A stretch of DNA of 64,000 nucleotides from Tachypleus tridentatus (taxonomy: Eukaryota; Arthropoda; Merostomata; Xiphosura; Limulidae). The translations under genes and the position numbers were made by a program. Shown here one piece after another: positions 50,601-58,440 of the stretch. The DNA lies in NCBI RefSeq assembly GCF_004210375.1, contig NC_134825.1, positions 1,674,001 to 1,738,000 on the forward strand, given 5' to 3'. The number at the start of each line of letters is the position of its first letter. The first letter of the stretch is position 1. The notes under the pieces are model-generated. The model worked only from the letters and a program-made list of their open reading frames with translations. It was not told the DNA's origin and ran no database searches.

Positions 50601-53600
50601 GATTATAATGTGTTACAAGAATAAACTTTTAGTCAGGTTGTGTAGTTTGTGATGATTATAATGTGTTACAGTAATAAACTTCTAGTCAGGTTGTGTAGTT
50701 TGTGATGGTAATAAGTGTTACAAAGGATAAACTTCTAGTCAGGTTGTGTAGTTTGTGATGGTAATAATGTGTTACAAAGGATAAACTTCTAGTCAGGTTG
50801 TGTAGTTTGTGATGATTATAATGTGTTACAAAGGATAAACTTCTAGTCAAGTTGTGTAGTTTGTGATGATTATAATGTGTTACAAGAATAAACTTCTAGT
50901 CAGGTTGTGTAGTTTGTGATGGTAATAATGTGTTACAAAGGATAAACTTCTAGTCAGGTTGTGTAGTTTGTGATGATTATAATGTGTTACAAGAATAAAC
51001 TTCTAGTCAGGTTGTGTAGTTTGTGATGGTAATAATGTGTTACAAAGGATAAACTTCTAGTCAAGTTGTGTAGTTTGTGATGATTATAATGTGTTACAAT
51101 AATAAACTTCTAGTCAGGTTGTGTAGTTTGTGATGGTAATAATGTGTTACAAAGGATAAACTTCTAGTCAGGTTGTGTAGTTTGTGATGGTAATAATGTG
51201 TTACAAAGGATAAACTTCTAGTCAAGTTGTGTAGTTTGTGATGATTATAATGTGTTACAATAATAAACTTCTAGTCAGGTTGTGTAGTTTGTGATGATTA
51301 TAATGTGTTACAGTAATAAACTTCTAGTCAGGTTGTGTAGTTTGTGATGGTAATAAGTGTTACAAAGGATAAACTTCTAGTCAGGTTGTGTAGTTTGTGA
51401 TGGTAATAATGTGTTACAAAGGATAAACTTCTAGTCAGGTTGTGTAGTTTGTGATGATTATAATGTGTTACAAAGGATAAACTTCTAGTCAAGTTGTGTA
51501 GTTTGTGATGATTATAATGTGTTACAAGAATAAACTTCTAGTCAGGTTGTGTAGTTTGTGATGGTAATAATGTGTTACAAAGGATAAACTTCTAGTCAGG
51601 TTGTGTAGTTTGTGATGATTATAATGTGTTACAAGAATAAACTTCTAGTCAGGTTGTGTAGTTTGTGATGGTAATAATGTGTTACAAAGGATAAACTTCT
51701 AGTCAAGTTGTGTAGTTTGTGATGATTATAATGTGTTACAATAATAAACTTCTAGTCAGGTTGTGTAGTTTGTGATGGTGATAATGTGTTACAAAGGATA
51801 AACTTCTAGTCAGGTTGTGTAGTTTGTGATGGTAATAATGTGTTACAAGAATAAACTTTTAGTCAGGTTGTGTAGTTTGTGATGGTAATAATGTGTTACA
51901 AGAATAAACTTCTAGTCAGGTTGTGTAGTTTGTGATGGTAATAATGTGTTACAAAGGATAAACTTCTAGTCAAGTTGTGTAGTTTGTGATGATTATAATG
52001 TGTTACAGTAATAAACTTCTAGTCAGGTTGTGTAGTTTGTGATGGTAATAATGTGTTACAAAGGATAAACTTCTAGTCAAGTTGTGTAGTTTGTGATGAT
52101 TATAATGTGTTACAAGAATAAACTTTTAGTCAGGTTGTGTAGTTTGCGATGGTAATAATGTGTTACAAGAATAAACTTCTAGTCAGGTTGTGTAGTTTGT
52201 GATGGTAATAATGTGTTACAAAGGATAAACTTCTAGTCAAGTTGTGTAGTTTGTGATGATTATAATGTGTTACAGTAATAAACTTCTAGTCAGGTTGTGT
52301 AGTTTGTGATGGTAATAATGTGTTACAAAGGATAAACTTCTAGTCAAGTTGTGTAGTTTGTGATAATTATAATGTGTTACAGTAATAAACTTCTAGTCAG
52401 GTTGTGTAGTTTGTGATGGTAATAATGTGTTACAAAGGATAAACTTCTAGTCAAGTTGTGTAGTTTCTGATGATTATAATGTGTTACAGTAATAAACTTC
52501 TAATCAGGTTGTGTAGTTTGTGATGGTAATAATGTGTTACAAGGATAAACTTCTAGTCAGGTTGTGTTGTTTATGATGGTAATAATGTGTTCTTAATCTC
52601 AAGATCACTAGAACTGATACACAATTCAAAACAGAAATCCACAGAAAAATCACCTACACTGGATTATACATTCTCTGGGACTCATGACATGAAACAAAAC
52701 AAAAACTCAATATATTAAGAAACCAAATAAACACTATGCTCACCCAATAAAATTAATGATGAAATAAATAAAAGAACACTTGATCAACAAATTTCCTCAA
52801 AAAAGCGTGGAAAAAATTATACACACACACCAACAACAAACAAACAATAAACTGCAAAACTTTGTACTGCTACATACCATATGTTCCTGACAAATAACCA
52901 ACATTTGGAAAAACACAACATTCCAGTAAACACCAAATTTATTCAGAAACCAGGTACAAAACTAAAGTGCATACCATGTAAAAACTACACTGTCAAACAC
53001 AACACCAACATAATTTATAAAATACAATGCAACAACTACCATCATTTCTATAATAGAGAAACAAGCACAAAAATGGAATCTACATTCAAAGAACATAAAA
53101 AACACCTTTAAACATTTTCGAACATTGCAAGTCAAATAAATGCAACATAACCATAGAAAACTCCCAGATATTAAGTAGCAAAACAAATATAAACAAAGGC
53201 AAAATCAAAGAATCCCTACTTTTACAGCAATTAAAACCAAAATTAAACCAGTGTAAAGGAACACCTTCATAACTGTACTAATTAATAACCTAGCATCTAA
53301 CTGTAACGCCCCCTACAATCCCTTACACGTTTATACTCTCGTTCCTAAGACGTGTTGGGCAACAGTAACTTTCAAACTTTCTCTTTCTGAACCTGAAGAT
53401 GACCTAGAAAGGTCAAAATGTTGTTCTCTCCTTATCAGTAAGAGTGTTAATACCCATACCAGCTGTTCTGAGATAAAATGTGTTACAAAGATAAACTTCT
53501 AGTCACGTTGTGTTGTTTATAATGGTAATAATGTGTCACAAGGGTTCTTCACCTTACATACAATATCAGTATTATCTTATTACAGTCCAATGTTGTCTAA

Positions 53601-53700
53601 AGCAGTTTCCACGGGGAGTGTGGAGAAACGTATCAAAAACAACATCTACAATATCCAACGGTCAAAGGACACCATGGAAGGAAACTTTATAAAGAGATGA
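23585..53700 (+). CDS. CWC25: CWC25 spliceosome-associated protein (gene span, nine exons)
   Basis: Nine exons on the + strand rebuild a protein of about 390 residues, near the length known for animal CWC25 (about 425 in human). CWC25 joins the activated spliceosome after Prp2 and is needed for the first transesterification step; it acts in the nucleus. Domains in order: the N-terminal CIR/CWC25 domain (NLKKSWHPSTLRNIERVWKA), LDWMYQGPAG, REDPLFTIR, NPVKMKQLKQL, a lysine-rich tract, an SR-like stretch (RSRSRSPKR), KLSAEEKEK and a conserved C-terminal helix (NNIYNIQRS). Most junctions have GT/AG and compatible phases. Uncertain points are the exon 6 donor and a one-base frameshift in exon 8. 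Six of the eight introns contain minisatellites. Confidence 0.9.
24729..25411 (+). pseudogene. LINE copy E ORF1 (gag-like) remnant
   Basis: An open stretch at 24729-25115 encodes the segment before the zinc knuckles (IVVTPRGVTVERDLKNIPES, FTSPHPPATVKAGYLNCKI). A frameshift separates it from 25229-25411, which holds RLKTI-like NNTSYPEVRKLLSPTPC and TVTVGVQTNLSVHLAESF. CCHC knuckle residues can be traced around 25105-25200 (CARC-like, VDCS). Confidence 0.7.
25493..25769 (+). mobile_element. tRNA-headed SINE, copy 3, inside LINE copy E
   Basis: It has the same head, body and A/C tail as copy 2, and a perfect 9-bp duplication, TCTAGTGAC, at 25484-25492 and 25770-25778. The anticodon loop again reads CTCGTAA. 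It interrupts the LINE just after the conserved ORF1 tail, so it is younger than the LINE. Confidence 0.9.
26020..28603 (+). pseudogene. LINE copy E ORF2 (endonuclease and RT) remnant
   Basis: The start is ATG 26020 (TTLIQWNCW-type opening). The endonuclease runs to about 26600 in several frames. Linker text at 26460-26930 includes HMPQWKLDQANWPFF. RT: NAHLVWFLESNNSSYPLSVG near 27416; the YVDD box is intact in sequence near 27831 (LYVDDFHI). The thumb at 28025-28294 reads PQAKFLGLIFDYKPTFI and LKIYRALIPSKLEYG. The copy is interrupted by frameshifts and lacks RNase H. Confidence 0.75.
28604..29080 (+). pseudogene. GIY-YIG endonuclease fragment of another retroelement
   Basis: Reading across stops and shifts gives a GIY-YIG core: SNILYKMCR, then a GLDYIGQT-like strand near 28820, NRMTIHRQQINH, SKHLDQCAKEKHLKF and a final YKYKPELN. 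The two signature strands and the final 'KPELN' are typical of Penelope-related endonucleases, but the family differs from the PLE at 1132-2710. It adjoins the broken 3' end of LINE copy E. No RT is attached. Confidence 0.6.
29502..30045 (-). mobile_element. Deleted Tc1/mariner element (non-autonomous)
   Basis: The 544-bp element has near-perfect inverted repeats of about 105 bases (CAGTCATGTGAAAAAGTTA outward), flanked by TA at 29500 and 30046. Between them on the - strand is the decayed C-terminus of a Tc1 transposase, recognisable from LISLRCRGV and the run ending in AVISAKGG-like sequence near 29740. The N-terminal two thirds are lost. Confidence 0.85.
30048..31440. other. Unassigned part of CWC25 intron 1
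   Basis: Nothing classifiable is seen. Frames are short and AT-driven. Confidence 0.45.
31441..33620 (+). pseudogene. Unrecognised block of broken reading frames
   Basis: Several + strand frames follow one another with stops between: 31450-31713 (NPDLWNDYRNKMVVNQ), about 31905-32110 (TNGRRLADFDFIY, then SYTCTAAQRFSAYRKGNY), 32485-32670 (acidic, KVKQEDELLDQIEPEVK), 32827-33147 (a Cys/His-bearing CENHKCKGPPGQH) and 33211-33600. Base composition is less AT-rich than the surrounding intron, which suggests former coding sequence. The GRR...C pattern faintly recalls Mutator-like transposase-associated proteins; that is a weak guess. It may instead be a processed pseudogene. It lies in CWC25 intron 1. 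Confidence 0.35.
33905..34110 (+). repeat. Dispersed repeat, copy 1
   Basis: It shares with 41600-41830 a string of matching segments: TTTTATGTTATACAAATTG, TTTAATAAAAT-TTG-ATGTAAGACA and AAACTTTGTGT. A shorter echo is at 49460-49490. No ends or coding were found, so the class is unknown. Confidence 0.6.
34130..34385 (+). repeat. ~80-bp tandem repeat, three units
   Basis: Units share 'AATCCTGTTGTAATT-ATGTTT' and 'CTAATTACAGA'; starts are at about 34193 and 34273, with a partial unit before. It lies just upstream of CWC25 exon 2. Confidence 0.6.
34556..34728 (+). CDS. CWC25: CWC25 exon 2
   Basis: It begins after TTTTTCAG and encodes NLKKSWHPSTLRNIERVWKA, a charged helix (EQLQKELEEERGKEEIQQFA) and EETGVIK. 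The donor GTAAGT at 34729 leaves two bases of a lysine codon. This is the conserved N-terminal CWC25 domain that contacts the spliceosome core. Confidence 0.95.
35935..36240 (+). repeat. Tandem repeat in CWC25 intron 2
   Basis: About six units of 45-57 bases share 'TACAGTGTAATTGATTG' (or 'TACTGTGTAATTGATTG'), 'TAATGT' and 'TTGTGTTAGG'. Confidence 0.75.
36690..36835 (+). CDS. CWC25: CWC25 exon 3
   Basis: Using the AG at 36688-36689, the first base completes the split lysine and the exon reads KKQDRLDWMYQGPAGLVNRE, then DYLLGRHIDKTF and a glutamate-rich helix. The nearby AG at 36698-36699 would break the phase, so the upstream one is chosen even though its pyrimidine tract is weak. The donor is GTGAGA at 36836. 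Confidence 0.92.
37568..37919. mobile_element. Fold-back PLE remnant in CWC25 intron 3
   Basis: A 352-bp insertion is flanked by a 14-bp duplication, AATGTATTATTTTA (37554-37567 and 37920-37933). Two inverted PLE 3' ends face outward, with no coding sequence between. Here the right end is the longer one (it reaches TTTTCTCATCATCATGG), opposite to the element at 1132-2710. Both arms carry the hammerhead-like block. Confidence 0.85.
37608..37649 (-). ncRNA. Hammerhead ribozyme-like motif, best preserved copy
   Basis: On the - strand: stem I GTGAAC pairs perfectly with GTTCAC; the core CTGACGA matches CTGANGA; stem II GACC/GGTC closes a GAAGAA loop; GAA is followed by self-complementary ACGT and T before the second stem I strand. 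Cleavage would be after that T. Stem III is only ACGT, so a monomer could form one or two pairs and a dimer four; short stem III is known for retroelement hammerheads. One T lies unpaired between the core and stem II. Confidence 0.55.
38085..38345 (+). pseudogene. PLE GIY-YIG fragment, different family
   Basis: Across stops and shifts it reads a VIYKIK strand, an 'YIGQTN' strand near 38135, then LMEHRGYLRNKTESSIIVEH, VFWVNTVILAQ and a final helix region. This is the order seen in Penelope endonucleases. Downstream, GAGGACATTGCAATGTC near 38508 is a stem-loop in the position of the hammerhead-like block, but the core is degraded. Confidence 0.65.
39027..39764 (+). repeat. 105-bp tandem repeat, seven units (CWC25 intron 3)
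   Basis: The unit begins AGAATAGTGTTACTTGGAGC and recurs exactly every 105 bases (39027, 39132 and on) with very few changes, so it is a recent expansion. No frame of interest. Confidence 0.95.
40071..40143 (+). CDS. CWC25: CWC25 exon 4
   Basis: After TTTCATATAG it encodes ELGEPSTGVIDVANKVREDP, then LFTIR, the conserved 'REDPL' block. The donor is GTGATT at 40144; the last two bases are part of an arginine codon. Confidence 0.95.
40203..40515 (+). repeat. ~95-bp tandem repeat, about 3.3 units (CWC25 intron 4)
   Basis: Units start AATGAACCT at 40203, 40297, 40396 and 40490, sharing 'GTTGTGGTATATCTGTATTA' variants and 'CATCAAACTAACTTATAATAG'. Confidence 0.85.
40702..41304 (+). repeat. ~150-bp tandem repeat, four units (CWC25 intron 4)
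   Basis: The unit starts ATGGTATAGTTAACTCACTA; the second is at 40856 (period 154), and later units are shortened by a small deletion. High identity indicates recent duplication. It ends 20 bases before the splice acceptor region of exon 5. Confidence 0.93.
41326..41395 (+). CDS. CWC25: CWC25 exon 5
   Basis: The first base completes arginine; then KKELEEKKKLITNPVKMKQL and KQL. NPVKMK is a hallmark of CWC25. The donor is GTAAGT at 41396, phase 0. Confidence 0.95.
41600..41830 (+). repeat. Dispersed repeat, copy 2
   Basis: See copy 1 at 33905-34110; shared segments occur in the same order over about 200 bases. It lies in CWC25 intron 5. Confidence 0.6.
42040..42330 (+). CDS. CWC25: CWC25 exon 6 (3' end uncertain)
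   Basis: After AAAACAG it encodes LQQSVGKKDKK, a run of 12 or so lysines and arginines, then TDSSGDETVYVRKSK and DKEKRRRKQQYGLIVMA. The lysine-rich tract and a 'YGL-V' motif fit CWC25. The frame stays open to a TAG at 42340. No donor fits well: GTATGG at 42312 gives the wrong phase for exon 7, and weak sites at about 42322 and 42332 are alternatives. A small extra exon between here and 45770 is possible. Confidence 0.8.
42482..42665. mobile_element. Short fold-back PLE remnant in CWC25 intron 6
   Basis: An inverted pair of PLE 3' ends: GTATTCTCAA-GATGGCTGGTAT at left and ATACCCATACCAGCTGTTTTGAGAATAC-type sequence at right. The hammerhead-like block on the right (GATGACCTAGGAAGGTC at about 42564) is degraded. 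A flanking duplication is not clear. Confidence 0.65.
43402..44868 (+). repeat. 48-bp minisatellite, about 30 units (CWC25 intron 6)
   Basis: The unit is ATAACAACCATAGGTACTAG followed by GTTGTGTATTGTATACATCATGTAAGTT. The only common changes are G/A at two or three positions. Because 48 is a multiple of three, the - strand stays open for 516 codons with a 16-residue repeat; this is not a gene. Diverged relatives of the unit continue to about 45500. Confidence 0.97.
44869..45540 (+). repeat. Diverged flank of the 48-bp minisatellite
   Basis: Phrases such as 'CTGTAGGTACTAGGTTGTG', 'TCTATACATTAGGTCA' and 'GTATTTGATAGAT' recur irregularly (roughly every 100-130 bases). It looks like an older, longer-period version of the same array. 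Confidence 0.7.
45770..45921 (+). CDS. CWC25: CWC25 exon 7
   Basis: After CCCTTTCTTAG it encodes KETKVSLSSSHIETKNEELH, then NNRKHASSMKEKRSRSRSPK and a split arginine. The arginine-serine stretch matches the SR-like segment of CWC25. The donor is GTAATT at 45922. Confidence 0.9.
46390..47930 (+). repeat. 49-bp minisatellite, about 31 units (CWC25 intron 7)
   Basis: The unit is GGAAACTAATTAACAGTTCA then CTTAACATGATGAAGAACTAGACAGTACT. Two variants, 'TAACAGTTCACTTAACATGA' and 'TAATGGTTTACTTAACATAA', tend to alternate, giving a 98-base higher-order period over parts of the array. Confidence 0.96.
48690..48730 (+). repeat. TA microsatellite
   Basis: An alternating TA run with single G interruptions lies in CWC25 intron 7. 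The rest of 47931-49804 holds nothing recognisable except a short echo of the dispersed repeat near 49460 and a minisatellite-like phrase near 49540. Confidence 0.9.
49805..49962 (+). CDS. CWC25: CWC25 exon 8 with apparent frameshift
   Basis: After TTTTTATTCACAG the frame continues RKLSAEEKEKIRQEM, matching CWC25. From 49850 the conserved text moves to the next frame: ENAVWREEQRTKNVRRYKEE, ending in SSKTFI before the donor GTAAGT at 49963. Exactly one base is missing between ATG (49845-49847) and GAA (49850), where relatives have one further codon. Without that base the original frame runs on as LKMLSGERNN and meets a stop after the exon. Either the assembly lost a base or the allele is damaged. 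Confidence 0.88.
50115..52591 (+). repeat. 52-54-bp minisatellite, about 47 units (CWC25 intron 8)
   Basis: The unit is GGTTGTGTAGTTTGTGATGG then TAATAATGTGTTACAAAGGATAAACTTCTAGTCA. Variants ('GATGATTATAATG', 'ACAAGAATAAAC', 'ACAGTAATAAAC', 'CAAGTTG') recur in blocks of several units, and a run of about 590 bases beginning near 50680 is repeated from about 51320, which shows multi-unit duplication. Confidence 0.96.
52592..53476 (+). mobile_element. 5'-truncated PLE inserted in the 53-bp minisatellite
   Basis: An 885-bp insertion with an 8-bp duplication, AATGTGTT, taken from the repeat unit (52584-52591 and 53477-53484). It encodes in broken frames the RT end (TQFKTEIHRKITYTGLYI), then NIPVNTKFIQKPGTKLK, the zinc linker and the GIY-YIG core (NIIYKIQC, then FYNRETSTKMESTFKEH, with YIG changed to YNR). 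It ends with the hammerhead-like block (CTGAAGATGACC-tagaaa-GGTC at 53393, GAA changed to AAA) and the CCATACCAGCTGT terminal motif. Unlike the others it is a single-orientation copy. Confidence 0.85.
53477..53535 (+). repeat. Last unit of the 53-bp minisatellite beyond the PLE
   Basis: AATGTGTTACAAAGATAAAC and the rest of one unit resume directly after the PLE, confirming insertion into the array. Confidence 0.9.
53586..53700 (+). CDS. CWC25: CWC25 exon 9 (C-terminus)
   Basis: After TCTTATTACAG it encodes PMLSKAVSTGSVEKRIKNNI, then YNIQRSKDTMEGNFIKR and TGA (53698). This is the conserved CWC25 C-terminal helix that ends a few residues before the stop in other animals. The phase agrees with the shifted frame of exon 8, not its first frame, so the protein needs the missing base. 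Confidence 0.95.
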
Positions 53701-53764
53701 GAATTGTGGTAAATATTTTAGTGCGTTACCATTGTGCATAAACAAGACAGATTAAAGGTAACGC

Positions 53765-54125
53765 ATACACCCAGCATTATATCATTACAGTGGTGTGTAT
53801 AGGTACTGACTATAAACACATCTGCACCTACCATTACAGTAGTGTGTATAGGTACTGACTATAAACACACGTACACTTACCATTATATCATATCAGTGGT
53901 GTGTATGGGTACTGAATATAAACCTATGTAATACTATCATTATATCATTACAGTAGTGTGTATAGGTACTGACTATAAACATATGTAATACTATCATTAT
54001 ATCATTACAGTAGTGTGTATAGGTACTGACTATAAACACATGTACACCTACCATTATATCATATCAGTGGTGTGTATAGGTACTGACTATGAACTCATAT
54101 CCCTACCATTATATCATTACAGTGG
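53765..54125 (+). repeat. ~57-bp tandem repeat in the CWC25 3' region
   Basis: Six to seven units share 'CCATTATATCATTACAGT', 'GTGTGTATAGGTACTGACTA' and 'AAACACATGTA'. It would lie in the 3' UTR or in a 3' UTR intron between a donor-like GTAAAT (53709) and an acceptor TTCGTTTTAG (54347-54356). Confidence 0.85.
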
Positions 54126-54511
54126 TGTAAATCTGTAATGGCTGAACACACACGACATGTGTAAGACATATCATGATTTTTAATTAATTTGTGTTGTTAT
54201 GCTGATTGTGTAAAGAAATATTGGATGTGTATTGTTTCATATTATTTTGTTATTACCTTTTACTGTTTTGTAAACCTGTTCAAGTATAGTTTACTGTTTT
54301 GTACTGAATATAATTAACATGTGTCCTCTGATGTTGAATTGTTCTTCGTTTTAGGTTTCTCAGAGTTCAAATGAAGAAGAATGGCTAAAGTGATCTTTTT
54401 TTTAACGTGGTTCAGAAATCTGATGTAAATTTATAATTAGTTTTTTTTAATGTTAAGAATTGTATGTAATTCTTTGAAAGTTGGGTGGGTGCATTAATCT
54501 CTGAGTATGGA

Positions 54512-54517
54512 AATAAA
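54512..54517 (+). promoter_or_regulatory. Likely CWC25 poly(A) signal
   Basis: The first AATAAA after the stop. Further candidates follow near 54585 and 54760. Confidence 0.5.
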
Positions 54518-54604
54518 AGAATAACAGAAACAGAATGTATAGCTCTATTAAAAAATAAATTCTTTCAGTATTGAGATTTGTTTAATAAAAATTTGGGGTT
54601 GGTT

Positions 54605-54737
54605 TCAGTACACTAAGAATGAAATTTTCAGTACTTCCTGAAATGTGGTTATGTAAAGAGTACTTACTGTAAAATAGTTGTTAACTTCCTGAAATGTGGT
54701 TATGTAAAGAGTACTTACTGTAAAATAGTTGTTAACA
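54605..54737 (+). repeat. 54-bp direct duplication
   Basis: ACTTCCTGAAATGTGGTTAT and the next 33 bases occur twice in tandem, at about 54632 and 54686. Confidence 0.9.
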
Positions 54738-54921
54738 CTTGTTTCTCCTTGTAACTATAATAAAAGTGTAGTTTTATTCAGTGTACTTAATTACTCATTT
54801 CTTATTCTCCATTTTGATAGTGTGATGTAATTGCTTACACAAACAAGCCCTAGGCTTCTGATCCTAAATCCATTTTCAATTTTCTTAATTGTAAACAAAA
54901 CAGCTCTTTCAGTTGAAATAG

Positions 54922-55039
54922 GCCCACCGCTAGTACAGTGGTATGTCTTCGGACTTACAACGCAAAATCAGGGGTTCGATTCCCTTCGGTGGGCTCAGCA
55001 GATAGCCCGACGTGGCTTTGCTATAAGAAAATATAAATA
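54922..55039 (+). mobile_element. Short tRNA-derived SINE, second family, copy 2
   Basis: The head reads as a tRNA: A-box TAGTACAGTGGT, anticodon loop CTTACAA (anticodon TAC, valine-type), B-box GGGGTTCGATTCCC, and acceptor strands GGCCCACC and GGTGGGCT. The trailer is CAGCAGATAGCCCGACGTGG. A 12-bp duplication, CAGTTGAAATAG, flanks it (54910-54921 and 55040-55051). A true tRNA gene would not carry this trailer and duplication. Confidence 0.88.
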
Positions 55040-55589
55040 CAGTTGAAATAGTAGTTTGCATGGAGATGGGCAGTAAAAGCTCACAAAAATGGTTTTCAAC
55101 AATTTATACTCAGAATTAAATTTCAGGCATTTTGAAAACTTGTAAGAAGTTTGCTTTGTCGTTGAATTATGATAGGTAAAGATGTGTAGAAAGTAAACTT
55201 TTTATAGATATGTGAGATAACTAATACTTACCTGTAATAAACTGAATACTGAATCAGTGAAATGTATCCTTATTTCTAGATAGCAAGTAAAGTATTTTGA
55301 TAATTACAATTTACAAAATATTTCAAGTATTGTAGGACTAGTTTCATATATGTTTTAGTATCATAATCATTTTAACATTTCCTTTAGGAAGTAATTAAAT
55401 TACAACATTGCTTCCTTACTCAATAATAATTTTAAAAATCAAACACAATATGTAATTGTCCTCTCAACAAGTGTTTTTGGGGTAATTATGGCATGTAAAG
55501 AGGATAGTCTCTTACTTTTGTTTTCTGTACTAGGGCTTGAGGTAATTCTTCATTTGAGCTTAAAAACAAACATACAATCTACATAAAAT

Positions 55590-55890
55590 ATGTTAATGTA
55601 TGTTTTAATAGTTATATCTATTAAAGGAAGAAATCAGGACAGGACTAGTTACTAAATATAATATATGGATATATGTTTTAATAGTCTTACCTGTTAAAGT
55701 TAGAAATCAGGACTGATATAGCTACTAAATGTAATATGCTGATTGATGTTTTTATTTGTTATATCTGGTAAAGCAAGAAACCAGGACAGGCCTAACCACT
55801 ACATATGTGTCAATACGTTTTTAACTTTTAGTAGTTTATCTATTAAAGCAAGAAACAAGGACTGCCCTATCTATTAAATATATTGTGTTG
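55590..55890 (+). repeat. ~75-80-bp tandem repeat, about four units
   Basis: Diverged units share 'GTTTTAATAGTTATATCTAT', 'TAAAG-AAGAAA-CAGGAC' and 'CTACTAAATATAAT'. The surrounding 55052-56534 otherwise shows nothing recognisable. Confidence 0.65.
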
Positions 55891-56534
55891 ATAGCTATAT
55901 CAGAAGACTTAAACATTGTCCTCCACATTTGTATTTTTTACAACAGGTAGTTGCTGTCCATCCTAGCATACTCATGATGTTATTACTTCTTTCACAGTTT
56001 TGGAACATACTTGTATATGTCTAAGGAATAAATTAATAAGTAGCTGTGAATTATTTCATCATACTATTTGTATATAAATGAGATTTAGATACATGAGAGT
56101 CTCCATTATATTTACAGTAAGCTACAAACAGTGGGTTTTAGTTCAAAGGTAGAATGAGTATACAAAGAGTATATTTGTACTAAACCCCAAATAAATTAAT
56201 TTAAATGTGGCCAAGAAATAACCTAAACCCTTACACTTATGTCTAAATGGAATTTCCTAAATTTGTTTTCATGTATATTGTGGAAATAACCTTTTATGAA
56301 AATAACTTTTTACCAAATCACATGTAAACTGATCAGTGTATGGCCAAGTAATTGACAAAAAAACTCCAAAATTATGTTTTGTTTTGCAAGCTTGTGACCC
56401 CTCTATAGACTTGAAATGGACAAATCCAGCTTTTTTGTATGCCAATGTGTTGAGGGTACAAAAATTATACTTGTGCCAATTTTGCAATAAATATACTGCA
56501 CATAAACCCAAAATATATAATTTTTTATTGTTTG

Positions 56535-57350
56535 ACCTTTTACCTCTATCAGGTCAGGTTAGTATTCATGGGAACGAGCTACTTGACAGAGCAGCAAAGT
56601 CCATCTGTTCTGGCTCTGTCACCACCATCCCTGTTCCATACATGGACTATGGTCCAGTTATCAAAACCCGACTATACATCAGTTGGCAGTCGACCTGGAG
56701 CGAGCAACAACATAATAAGCTTTTTCAAGTCAAGCTTTCTTTAGCTCTTTGGCCATCTTGTTTCTGTAAAGATTGAAGGGAGGAAGTTGTTTTGGCTACA
56801 CATTGGTCACAGTTTTTTTAACTCATCACTTCCTTTTATCTGGTACTGATGCACCAGTGTGTGGTCTGTGTGGTACTCAGGTCACAATTGTACATATTTT
56901 ATTATTATGCCATTGTTACAACCAAGAACAACAATGCCATTTTAAACACATTTTTAAGGTAGGTTTGCTCTTGACATTAGCCAGTGTCATAGGTGATACT
57001 AGCTGCTTCACTCGTGTTTTTACATTTTTGAGAGCCATTGGTCTTTTTAACTTAATTTAAGGTTTTTATTGGACTATACACGATTTTAGCATGATTTCTT
57101 TTACACATTTTAATTTTATTCTGACCTGAACCCAGGACTGGAAAGGCCAACTTCAGGTGACTGACAGCATGTTTGAACTTAATCCTTCAGTCTTCCTGGC
57201 AGGTCTTAAATTTTACATATTTTTACCTTCATTTCCATATACCATTATAGTGTACTACATCTTGTTTAGCACAGATAGCCTAGTGCCAATAAACATGAGA
57301 TACATACCTACCTTTTACTTCGTTAAATTCTTAAAAAGGTTGAAATGAAA
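56535..57350 (+). mobile_element. LINE copy F, 3' end only
   Basis: A 5'-truncated copy of the 6-18 kb LINE family. It holds the end of RNase H (VSIHGNELLDRAAKSICSGS, VPYMDYGPVIKTR), the C-terminal knuckle (VCGLCGTQVTIVHILLLCH) and the 3' UTR with the ending TAGCACAGATAGCCTAGTGCC-like tail. Frames are shifted near 56776. Confidence 0.8.
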
Positions 57351-57354
57351 AAGA

Positions 57355-58440
57355 AACCTGGATCTATTGAACTAAAGTATAAATAAGCCTACCAGGTTTC
57401 AAGTTACTCTGTTCAAAAATAGAGGAATGGCAATCAGTTGGAAGAAAGAAAAAACAGAAAAAAGTTTCTCTGTGGAGATATAATGATTTCAGGGCCTTCA
57501 AAGAGTAAGCCAGTATAGATCATACAGTTAGTGTACTACATAATCCAAAGCAAGTGAAATGACATTAATGCAGTAGTAAATGAGAATTTGTAGAGGGGTA
57601 CTGTGAGCAATTACAGATCTGCAGTAAACTATGGTTGAAAAACACAATAACCTGCTTCTGAGCTATCTATCCGACATCTTCAGGTGACTCAAACTAAAGA
57701 TCAAAACCAGGATAACACTGATTCTGCAGTATAATCAATATCATATCCATTTGTTTGGAAACAAAGGCCAGATGTAGAAATAGTAGACTGCATATTTGCA
57801 AAAAAAAAAATTAGTTTGGTGAAGACATTCCCAGATGGGATTTTGTGGTAGGGATGGACTTTTATAGTATAGAACAAAATACTTGCAAACATCTGAGATA
57901 ACATGGAGTTTCTTTGAATTCAGTGTACAAATGGTGGACAGAAGTTGTGGAAAGCCAATGAGGATGCACATGGTTCAACACCTCCATTGCAGATTTCATA
58001 GTCAATAAATAGGTTTGATATTTACTTTCCAGTTTAGATTAGGGTATCTTACACACAGAACACCTGTATGGTGGAAGAGAAAATCCTAAGGATGTTCAAA
58101 CGCATTGCACACTTGATTCTAAGCTGCAGTGAGAAATTTCAAGATCTTTGTGTCAGGTAGCAGAGGAACTTGTACACCATACAGATGTAACTTTGGTCAA
58201 AGTTCAAACCATGCTGACAGGCAAAATGTGTGACACACATTTGTGTCATAAGCCTTCTTGAGATGAAAAGTGCACAATCAAAATGCTTTATCCTGAGAAA
58301 GGCTGTCTTATTGATGATTCAAGTCTGATCAGGTGGCTGAGTGGATTTTCGTTTCTGCAGAAACACTGGGAGGAGGGAAAGAATATGCATAGATCAGGAA
58401 ACTAAATAAGACAACCATTAATACAATCAAGTCTCAGGAA
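57355..58440. other. Unassigned sequence
   Basis: It is less AT-rich than most intergenic parts here. Both strands have short frames (57701-57904 -, 57741-57971 -) without recognisable motifs. It could be part of an unclassified retroelement in antisense. I cannot assign it. Confidence 0.4.

Noticed and set aside
52592..53476. PLE reading frames as extra CWC25 exons
   Set aside because: They encode RT and GIY-YIG remnants, are flanked by a target duplication and lie between exons 8 and 9 with broken frames.
54922..55001. Possible functional tRNA gene (valine-type)
   Set aside because: It has a SINE trailer shared with another copy and a 12-bp target duplication, so it is a retroposed SINE head.
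57701..57971. Overlapping - strand frames as a gene
   Set aside because: Short, no motif, and no splice sites or neighbours to support them.
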